Assembly: GCA_028277485.1 (NCBI GenBank)
Contig: JANQGE010000024.1
Coordinates: forward strand, 1-14,370
Length of the DNA stretch: 14,370 nt
Source: Chlorobium sp.
GTDB taxonomy: Bacteria > Bacteroidota > Chlorobiia > Chlorobiales > Chlorobiaceae
Direction of reading: 5' to 3'
The notes under the pieces were generated by a model. That model was not told where the DNA came from. It did no database searches and was given only the letters and a program-made list of their open reading frames with translations. Within the stretch, counting starts at the first letter, position 1. Every line of letters begins with the position of its first letter. Shown piece by piece: positions 1 through 4,440 of the stretch. The translations under genes were made by a program, and so were the position numbers.

Positions 1-21
1 TCACTGCGCGACAGCGCTTTC

Positions 22-69
22 CGATCCCGATAGCGACGGCGAACCCCGAAAGAAGAACAATCGGGGGTC
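22..69 (-). repeat. Family B repeat, copy 1 (3' of crtH)
   Basis: The core (27-49, plus strand CCGATAGCGAC then GGCGAACCCCGA) recurs at 6486-6508 (inverted, one base different) and 10650-10672 (one base different). A hairpin adjoins it: CCCCGA (44-49) pairs with TCGGGG (61-66) around an 11-nt loop. It lies 26 bases past the crtH stop codon. In the crtH transcript the order is hairpin first, then TTCGCCGTCGCTATCGG. No T-run follows, so it is not a textbook intrinsic terminator. Further left, GCGC-GACA-GCGC (6-17) could add a small stem. Confidence 0.7.
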
Positions 70-94
70 GGGTGTTTGAACTCTCATGAATTAT

Positions 95-1609
95 TCAGGA
101 TAGATAATCCAGCGGATTCCCCAGTTTTCTGGCGATGTAGGATGCACAGGAAATGCCTGAGTAGGTCACGGCAATAACACCCTGCCCGGGAAACGTACTG
201 TCCCCTACGATGTAAAGCCCTTTCAAGGCTGTACGGTTCTGGGGTTTCTGCAGGATATTCTGGCCCGGATACAGCAGAGGCCCGTATGACCCTTGGTAAC
301 GGTTCAGATAACGCTGATGGGTTAAAGGTGTTGCAAATACTTTTACCTCAAGGGCATCTGACAGTCCGGGAAGAATTTTCTCAACCCTCCGGATCACCAA
401 GGTGCCAAAATCTTCCTTGGCCTGTTTATATGCCCTGTCCCCCCTCTTGTAACCGCTCCAGCGATGCATTTCGTCCGTGACAAACGCATGCACAACATGT
501 TTTCCTTCGGGCGCAACCAGAGGATCGAGAACCGAAGGTGCGGAAAAGTATACTGTACCGCCAATGTTATTATAACGCTCCCAGTCATCTACAACAATAT
601 GATGCACATGAAACCCTTCAGGAACTACACCGGCATCGACACCCAGATAAAGCTGAAACCAGCTCGGAGCACGAAGGAATTTGTTTTCGGGAACATTGTA
701 GCGGCTGTCCTTTACCAGGCGGTTGAACGTATCCCATACGGTAGCATTGGATATTACCGCTTTGGCCGTAAAAGTCTCGCCGGTCGTCAACCTTACTCCC
801 TCAGCCCTGCCGTTACGCAAAAGAATCTCTTCGACATCGCAACCGAACTCCACAGCCCCTCCGAACTTCTTTATGCCTTCGCACAAAGCGGCAGGAATAG
901 CCCCGGCACCCCCTACAGGATAGTTTATACCGCCGTGATGACGGTCGGCAAGACATATCCCGGCATTGACAAGAGGTGTCGATACCGCATCCTGAACCGC
1001 CCAGGAGTACGACTCAATATCAATGAATTTAAGAAGTTCATCATCCTTGATGTATTTTCTGGCCGTCTTCCCCATCGATTTGAACGTTTTCACGGCAAGA
1101 GCCATCGTTTTGCCGGGATTCCTCACACCAACCTGCATCACATGGACAAAATCTTCAAGTGAACCAGCCGGCAGAGCGCTGAGGATTTCATAAACCGCCT
1201 CCAGTTCCTGGTAAAAGGCACGTATCCCTGCCGCTTCATGCGGAAAACGGCGCACCAAAGCACCGAGAAACTTTTCTTTTTCATAAAAAACGGGAACTTC
1301 AAAACCGTTAGGCAAATGATAATGGATTTGAACGGGGTCCGGAATTGTCGGGACCCGTACACCGAGCCGGTTAAATATCCGTGTATGAAGGTTGAGGGTA
1401 CCGCTTTTGTCGTCCTCGGAAAAACCGTAAAAGACCGAAGCCCCTGTATCAAACGTATACCCCTGATGCCTGAATGAAGCACAGCTCCCCCCTGGGTAAC
1501 TGTTTTTTTCAAAGGCAAGCGTGGAAAATCCCCGTTCCTGGAGAAGAGATGCCGCTGTCAGCCCGGCAATTCCGGTTCCGACGACGATTATATCCGCAGA
1601 ATAAGCCAT
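95..1609 (-). CDS. crtH: CrtH-type carotenoid (prolycopene) isomerase, FAD-dependent
   Basis: A 504-residue member of the phytoene desaturase/carotenoid isomerase flavoprotein family. CrtH converts poly-cis lycopene from the CrtP/CrtQ desaturases to all-trans lycopene at the membrane. The N-terminus has the dinucleotide-binding fold (IIVVGTGIAGLTAASLL, about residues 8-24, followed by the acidic strand end FEK) and PGGSCASF. The C-terminus has the family's second FAD motif (GLYIVGDSTFPGQGV, about 465-479). Length matches cyanobacterial CrtH (about 500 residues). The start at 1609 is supported by AGGAGG nine bases upstream (complement of 1619-1624). It is transcribed away from the ECF sigma gene across a 323-bp gap. 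Green sulfur bacteria use the poly-cis carotenoid route, which fits. CrtI-type desaturase or CrtD/CrtO relatives are the alternatives, but the N- and C-terminal motifs favour CrtH. Confidence 0.85.
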   Translation of the reverse strand: MAYSADIIVVGTGIAGLTAASLLQERGFSTLAFEKNSYPGGSCASFRHQGYTFDTGASVFYGFSEDDKSGTLNLHTRIFNRLGVRVPTIPDPVQIHYHLPNGFEVPVFYEKEKFLGALVRRFPHEAAGIRAFYQELEAVYEILSALPAGSLEDFVHVMQVGVRNPGKTMALAVKTFKSMGKTARKYIKDDELLKFIDIESYSWAVQDAVSTPLVNAGICLADRHHGGINYPVGGAGAIPAALCEGIKKFGGAVEFGCDVEEILLRNGRAEGVRLTTGETFTAKAVISNATVWDTFNRLVKDSRYNVPENKFLRAPSWFQLYLGVDAGVVPEGFHVHHIVVDDWERYNNIGGTVYFSAPSVLDPLVAPEGKHVVHAFVTDEMHRWSGYKRGDRAYKQAKEDFGTLVIRRVEKILPGLSDALEVKVFATPLTHQRYLNRYQGSYGPLLYPGQNILQKPQNRTALKGLYIVGDSTFPGQGVIAVTYSGISCASYIARKLGNPLDYLS

Positions 1610-1932
1610 TATAAGGTTCCTCCTAAACTGAGCGTTTCAGCAAATGCTCAAAAATGTAAATCTATTGAAAACAGTCATTTAGGGCACCCCTATTAATTGT
1701 CGTGAGCGACCTGAAGACAAGGCGGACAGAGCGCAGAAACCCTTTCCTATCCGCTCAACGAAGCAATTGAAGCGCGGAATAAATAAATAGAGGTGCCCTC
1801 AATTTAGGTCCCTGTTGTTGATCTAATGCTAAGCCTTTTTAAAACAGATTTTTATATTGTAATTGATTTATTATCCGAAAAACAGTAATAAAAAGAACCC
1901 GAAGGTCCTAGAACATTTATCGAATCACGAAT
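1610..1932. other. Divergent intergenic region between crtH and the sigma gene
   Basis: This 323-bp gap must hold the promoters of crtH (leftward) and the sigma gene (rightward). It contains the crtH ribosome binding site (1619-1624), family A copy 1 (1681-1799) and an AT-rich stretch (about 1835-1900). A loose TTGTTG with a TTTAAA some 17 bases downstream (about 1813-1841) could be a promoter for the sigma gene, but the match is poor. No clear operator was found. Confidence 0.4.
1681..1799 (+). repeat. Family A repeat, copy 1 (MITE-like)
   Basis: A 119-bp element with imperfect terminal inverted repeats: AGGGCACCCCTATTAATT on the left, AATAAATAGAGGTGCCCT on the right. Inside are a small hairpin, GTCG-TGAG-CGAC (1699-1710), and an arm pair GCGGA (about 1722-1726) / TCCGC (about 1750-1754). 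It has no ORF and no obvious target-site duplication. Related copies lie at 2609-2728, 3762-3899, 14272-14370 (inverted, cut by the window) and about 7094-7150 (partial, inverted). It looks like a non-autonomous mobile element or a domesticated intergenic repeat. Confidence 0.8.
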
Positions 1933-2562
1933 ATGCCAAGTTCCCCGCATAAAAAAGACACTCCTGAACCAAAAAACACACTTTCCGAAAAGGAAAAAAT
2001 CAAGCACCAGGAGTTTCAGAATGAAGCGGTTGGACATATTAATGCCCTGTACAATTACGCATTGCATCTTACCATGAATCCTGATGATGCGCATGACCTG
2101 GTGCAGGAAACCTACCTCAAAGCATATAAATTTTTCGATTCCTTTGAAAAGGGAACCAACTGCAAAGCTTGGCTGTTTAAAATCCTGAAAAACAACTACA
2201 TCAACAAATTCAGGAAAAACGCACGCGAACCGGGAAAAGTTGACTATGATCTGATCAAGGACTTTTACCATTCCATCAAGGATACCCAAAGCGACAGCGA
2301 TGACCTCAACGCGGGTTATCTCAGATCCCTGATGCACGATGAAGTATATCAAGCTCTGAATTCATTGCCTGAAGAATTCAAGGAAGTGATACAATTATGT
2401 GATATCGAAGGTTTTACTTATGAGGAAATTGCAAACATGGTTGAAAGCCCGATAGGAACTGTAAGATCCAGGCTATACAGAGGACGGAAGCTTTTGCGCA
2501 GCAGGCTTAACGAGTTTGCAAAAAAACACGGGTACAACACCGACGATGAGGAAGCCCCGTAA
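1933..2562 (+). CDS. ECF-family RNA polymerase sigma factor
   Basis: A 209-residue sigma-70-like protein of the extracytoplasmic-function type: regions 2 and 4 only, with a short linker. Region 2 spans about residues 35-95 (VGHINALYNYALHL, then DDAHDLVQETYLKAYKFF and the Trp-containing TNCKAWLFKIL). Region 4 spans about 140-195 (LNSLPEEFKEVIQL, then GFTYEEIANMVESPIGTVRS, the DNA-reading helix-turn-helix). The acidic linker (KDTQSDSDDLN) and charged N-terminal tail (about 30 residues) are not conserved domains. ATG 1933 is the first start after an in-frame stop at 1909-1911; the ribosome binding site is weak. A zinc-type anti-sigma gene follows, so activity is probably stress-controlled through it. 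Divergence from crtH suggests, without proof, a photo-oxidative stress role. The regulon cannot be read from the sequence. Confidence 0.92.
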   Translation: MPSSPHKKDTPEPKNTLSEKEKIKHQEFQNEAVGHINALYNYALHLTMNPDDAHDLVQETYLKAYKFFDSFEKGTNCKAWLFKILKNNYINKFRKNAREPGKVDYDLIKDFYHSIKDTQSDSDDLNAGYLRSLMHDEVYQALNSLPEEFKEVIQLCDIEGFTYEEIANMVESPIGTVRSRLYRGRKLLRSRLNEFAKKHGYNTDDEEAP

Positions 2563-2608
2563 TATTCACATAAGGGTGTTTATAAAAAACAGCAAAGGAA
2601 ACATTTTC

Positions 2609-2728
2609 AGGGAACCTCTATTTAATTGTCGTGAGCGGCATGAGTACGAGGCGGACGGAGCACAGAAACCCTCTCCCATCCGCCCAACGAAGTAATCAGG
2701 ACGCGCAACAAATTAATAGAGGTATCCT
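2609..2728 (+). repeat. Family A repeat, copy 2, between sigma and anti-sigma genes
   Basis: A 120-bp element colinear with copy 1 along its whole length. Terminal repeats are AGGGAACCTCTATTTAATT and AATTAATAGAGGTATCCT. The inner hairpin reads GTCG-TGAG-CGGC, so one pair becomes a U-G wobble in RNA. The second arm pair is GGCGGA / TCCGCC, one pair longer than in copy 1. It occupies most of the gap between two genes that are usually translationally coupled. Its right end lies two bases before the ATG used here for the anti-sigma gene. Confidence 0.8.
2717..2723 (+). promoter_or_regulatory. Repeat-derived ribosome binding site (TAGAGGT)
   Basis: The right terminal repeat of family A copy 2 contains TAGAGGT, eight bases before ATG 2731 and a fair match to the Shine-Dalgarno sequence. 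The left terminal repeat (about 2614-2620, ACCTCTA) is its exact complement. A transcript spanning the repeat could therefore hide this site in a stem. The downstream ATG at 2782 has no comparable site. Confidence 0.45.
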
Positions 2729-2730
2729 AA

Positions 2731-3009
2731 ATGGAGGTGTCCTTTAGCCGCACCCGTAACACATATGAATTAATTAGTACAATGAATTGCACACAAGCCC
2801 GAACTCTTATGAGCGCAGCGGTGGATGGGGAGCTGACGCTGAAAGAACAAGAGGGTTTCGAACAGCACATAGCAGGCTGTTCTACCTGTTTCAGTGAATT
2901 CAAGGAAGCTCAAAAAACAAAAAGTATTATCAGGGAAAAAATCATCAGGTTCAAAGCACCGCAATCCCTAATCAATTCCGTCCTGAAACTCACCGAAACC
3001 ACATTCTGA
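2731..3009 (+). CDS. Zinc-binding (ZAS/zf-HC2) anti-sigma factor, soluble
   Basis: A 92-residue protein with the ZAS signature C20-x25-H46-x3-C50-x2-C53. This is the zinc site of anti-sigma factors such as RsrA and ChrR, which hold an ECF sigma factor inactive until a redox or other signal acts. The helix after the metal site (residues 55-75) is charged, and there is no membrane segment, so it should be cytoplasmic. Its partner is presumably the sigma factor encoded just upstream. Start choice is uncertain. Family proteins usually begin close to the first Cys, which favours ATG 2782 (75 residues, MNCTQARTLM). ATG 2731 has the better ribosome binding site, but that site comes from the inserted repeat and adds 17 residues without recognisable conservation. 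The zinc motif makes the family call firm; partner and signal are inferred. Confidence 0.82.
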   Translation: MEVSFSRTRNTYELISTMNCTQARTLMSAAVDGELTLKEQEGFEQHIAGCSTCFSEFKEAQKTKSIIREKIIRFKAPQSLINSVLKLTETTF

Positions 3010-3086
3010 CCCACCCGAAAAAACAAATACTTCACGGAAAAAATGGAAAACTTGCCTTCGCGACAAGAAAAACAATCTTTTTGGGT

Positions 3087-3117
3087 TTGATTTGTATGAA
3101 TAAATAACTATATAGTT
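3087..3117 (+). promoter_or_regulatory. Candidate promoter/operator of the arsR-family gene
   Basis: TTGATT (3087-3092) and TATATA (3109-3114) are spaced 16 bp apart and resemble -35 and -10 boxes. The -10 box lies inside a perfect 12-bp palindrome, AACTATATAGTT (3106-3117). ArsR-family repressors often bind palindromes overlapping their own promoter, so this is a reasonable autoregulatory site. The region is AT-rich, which raises the chance of a coincidental match. Confidence 0.4.
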
Positions 3118-3182
3118 CCCACAAAGTATTACAACTCTCCTTTAAACAGCACTCTTGACAGCACTGAACCAACTCTGTACTG

Positions 3183-3560
3183 ATGGGCAATAAAATCACT
3201 ATTGACGAAGAAGAGGTAAAAAAATGGAATCTTAGAATGCCCGAAGAGATGCTGATAGCAGTCGCCAACCGATTCAAGCTGCTTTCTGAGCCAATGCGTC
3301 TTAAAATTCTCCGAACACTCTGCGAAACTGAAAGAACTGTCCAGGAAATCGTCAACGAAATCAGCGCAAGTCAGGCCAACGTTTCGAAACATCTCGCCCT
3401 GATGCACGACAACGGTATTGTAAACCGCAGGAAAGAGGGCTTGAAATGCTACTACAGCATTGCTGATGACAGTATTATCTTCGCATGCTATCTCATATCC
3501 AAAAGCGTCGTGGAAAATCTTCAGGACAGGCTTAGCTGGCTTCAGAAAGTCGAAAGCTGA
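3183..3560 (+). CDS. ArsR-family winged helix-turn-helix transcriptional regulator
   Basis: A 125-residue one-domain regulator. The winged helix spans about residues 25-95: FKLLSEPMRLKILRTL (31-46), the recognition helix in SASQANVSKHLALMHDNG (61-78), and the wing with RRKEGLKCYYSI (82-93). The C-terminal helix (96-122) should form the dimer interface. The classical ArsR metal motif ELCVCDL is replaced by ERTVQEI, so arsenite sensing is unlikely. Cysteines are C47 at the end of the second helix, C89 in the wing and C102 in the last helix. C47 and C102 are placed roughly where thiol-sensing relatives (BigR/SqrR type) carry their reactive pair, but this needs alignment. There is no good Shine-Dalgarno before ATG 3183. 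M19 (3237) is an alternative start. It sits alone between the anti-sigma gene and hsp20, and its targets are unknown. Confidence 0.85.
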   Translation: MGNKITIDEEEVKKWNLRMPEEMLIAVANRFKLLSEPMRLKILRTLCETERTVQEIVNEISASQANVSKHLALMHDNGIVNRRKEGLKCYYSIADDSIIFACYLISKSVVENLQDRLSWLQKVES

Positions 3561-3624
3561 TTTTCCCGACTTCCTCTTGACACGCAACATATAACCCAAC
3601 ACCATCCTCCCCTTGTTGCAAATC

Positions 3625-3653
3625 TGTCATATACCCTGTCAGACTATATGACA
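3625..3653 (+). promoter_or_regulatory. Inverted repeat, candidate enhancer/operator for hsp20
   Basis: TGTCATATA (3625-3633) and TATATGACA (3645-3653) form a perfect 9-bp inverted repeat with an 11-bp gap. A third half-site TGTCA (3637-3641) makes a nested TGTCA-N7-TGACA. The centre lies about 114 bp before the start predicted from the sigma-54 promoter, a normal distance for a bacterial enhancer-binding protein. The AT-rich stem and lack of a strong T-run make a terminator less likely. Confidence 0.5.
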
Positions 3654-3725
3654 TTTTTACACAACCCTTTCTGTAAATTTGACAAAATTTCTACAGCATA
3701 CGATCAAAAATGCTCGAAAAACGGT

Positions 3726-3742
3726 TTGGCACACCATTTGCT
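3726..3742 (+). promoter_or_regulatory. Sigma-54 (RpoN) type -24/-12 promoter
   Basis: The sequence TTGGCACACCATTTGCT matches the RpoN consensus TTGGCAC-R-N4-TTGCW at every defined position. The invariant GG (3728-3729) and GC (3740-3741) are ten bases apart, as required. Transcription would start near 3753 and read through family A copy 3 into hsp20 (ATG 3958). TGCTATAAG (3742-3750) overlaps it and could act as an extended -10 sigma-70 element instead. Confidence 0.55.
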
Positions 3743-3761
3743 GCTATAAGGATAGAATTGT

Positions 3762-3899
3762 GGGCACCTCTATAAATTGTCGTGAGCGACATGAGTATGA
3801 GGCGGGCAAAGCACAGAAACCGGAGTGTACATAGAGTACATGAGGATTTCGAGCACTGCCGAACAAAGTAATCAGGGTACGCAACAAATTGAGGTGCTC
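3762..3899 (+). repeat. Family A repeat, copy 3, in the hsp20 leader
   Basis: A roughly 138-bp long-form copy. Its left part matches copies 1 and 2 (CTCTATAAATTGTCGTGAGC). The middle carries an extra segment, TGTAC-ATAGA-GTACA (3826-3840) followed by TGAGGATTTCGAGCAC, that is shared only with the inverted copy at 14272-14370. The right end has diverged (AAATTGAGGTGCTC), keeping a 7-bp match GCACCTC/GAGGTGC to the left end. An ATG near this end (3889) opens a reading frame into hsp20 but is not the start. Confidence 0.8.
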
Positions 3900-3942
3900 C
3901 TGTGTAGTACACAAATCTGAAGGTAGTAAACAACTCAGCCAC

Positions 3943-3952
3943 ATAGAGGAGG
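3943..3952 (+). promoter_or_regulatory. hsp20 ribosome binding site with repeat-encoded complement
   Basis: AGAGGAGG (3945-3952) is a strong Shine-Dalgarno sequence five bases before ATG 3958 and fixes the hsp20 start. The stretch ATAGAGG (3943-3949) is exactly complementary to CCTCTAT (3767-3773) in the left terminal repeat of family A copy 3, so the leader could fold to hide it. Confidence 0.75.
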
Positions 3953-3957
3953 AAAAC

Positions 3958-4356
3958 ATGTTAGTGAAGTTATCAAAAGATCCGCTCAAATTGTTTGACG
4001 ATATCTGGGAAGGTGCTCAACTCCCCTCAACCCCTGCGTTCAAGGTAGATATATCGGAAGATGAGGATGCCTTTCACATTGAAGCCGAAATGTCCGGTGT
4101 AAAAAAAGCAGATATTTCACTGGGCGTAGAAGAAGATGTCCTGACTATCAAGGGTGAAAGAAAACAGGAAAGTGAAGAACAGAAAAAAGATTATCATCGC
4201 ATAGAAAGAACCCACGGGAGTTTCTCTCGAAGCTTCAATCTGGGTGAGATGATTGATCAGGAAAAAATCGAGGCGTCATTTGAAGAGGGTGTATTGCATG
4301 TCACCCTTCCCAAAGCACAGCAGATCAGAAAAACCACAGAAATATCAATCAAGTAG
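3958..4356 (+). CDS. hsp20: Small heat shock protein, Hsp20/alpha-crystallin family
   Basis: A 132-residue ATP-independent chaperone that holds unfolding proteins for refolding by DnaK. The short N-terminal arm (residues 1-24) precedes the alpha-crystallin domain (about 25-120: FKVDISEDEDAFHIEAEMSG to the hallmark EEGVLHVTLPKA). The C-terminal tail has the I-x-I motif (ISI) that docks into neighbouring subunits in the oligomer. Length is typical for bacterial Hsp20. The start is ATG 3958, with AGAGGAGG five bases before it. An in-frame ATG at 3889 would add 23 residues encoded by the end of a repeat and lacks a ribosome binding site. dnaK follows 84 bases downstream on the same strand, so the two chaperones are probably co-transcribed. 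Upstream signals point to sigma-54 control rather than HrcA/CIRCE. Confidence 0.93.
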   Translation: MLVKLSKDPLKLFDDIWEGAQLPSTPAFKVDISEDEDAFHIEAEMSGVKKADISLGVEEDVLTIKGERKQESEEQKKDYHRIERTHGSFSRSFNLGEMIDQEKIEASFEEGVLHVTLPKAQQIRKTTEISIK

Positions 4357-4375
4357 TATCATGCTTTTATCGCTC

Positions 4376-4409
4376 CACAGGACCCTTCATTTCAATAAGG
4401 GGTCCTGTG
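4376..4409 (+). other. Intercistronic stem-loop between hsp20 and dnaK
   Basis: CACAGGACCC (4376-4385) pairs perfectly with GGGTCCTGTG (4400-4409); two more A-T pairs form if one G is bulged. No T-run follows, and the dnaK ribosome binding site (AGAGGA, 4427-4432) is 17 bases beyond. It is more likely an mRNA processing or stability element, giving different hsp20 and dnaK levels, than a terminator. Confidence 0.6.
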
Positions 4410-4440
4410 AGACAGTAATGTTAAAAAGAGGAATGCAATT

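Larger units (their letters stand above)
3561..3957. other. Regulatory gap upstream of hsp20-dnaK
   Basis: This 397-bp gene-free stretch contains, in order: the tail after the arsR-family gene, an inverted repeat at 3625-3653, a consensus-like TTGACA at 3679-3684 without a convincing -10 partner at 16-18 bp, a sigma-54-type promoter at 3726-3742, family A copy 3 at 3762-3899, and the hsp20 ribosome binding site at 3945-3952. No CIRCE element (TTAGCACTC-N9-GAGTGCTAA) is present. Confidence 0.7.

Noticed and set aside
464..1162. A 232-codon open frame on the plus strand opposite crtH
   Set aside because: It lies wholly inside a well-supported crtH on the other strand, has no recognisable motifs and shows the Arg/Ser/Pro bias of a shadow frame.
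1852..2352. A 166-codon open frame antisense to the sigma gene
   Set aside because: The opposite strand encodes clear sigma regions 2 and 4; the antisense product is hydrophobic-biased and has no family features.
2611..2632. GGAACC followed by GTC in family A copy 2, resembling an ECF promoter that the sigma factor might use
   Set aside because: The spacing between the boxes is about 11 bases instead of about 16, and other repeat copies have GGCACC, so it is a variant repeat end.
3679..3704. Sigma-70 promoter from TTGACA (3679-3684) for hsp20
   Set aside because: The only -10-like hexamer (TACGAT, 3699-3704) is 14 bp away, too close; at 16-18 bp no acceptable -10 exists.
1681..3899. Family A copies as a CRISPR array or a complete insertion sequence
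   Set aside because: Copies are too long, unevenly spaced and variable for CRISPR, and no transposase frame lies in or between them.
3889..3957. An upstream in-frame ATG that would lengthen Hsp20 by 23 residues
   Set aside because: The extension is encoded by a repeat end, has no ribosome binding site, and ATG 3958 has AGAGGAGG at ideal spacing.
3561..4440. HrcA/CIRCE control of the chaperone genes
   Set aside because: No TTAGCACTC-N9-GAGTGCTAA or near match was found before hsp20 or dnaK.
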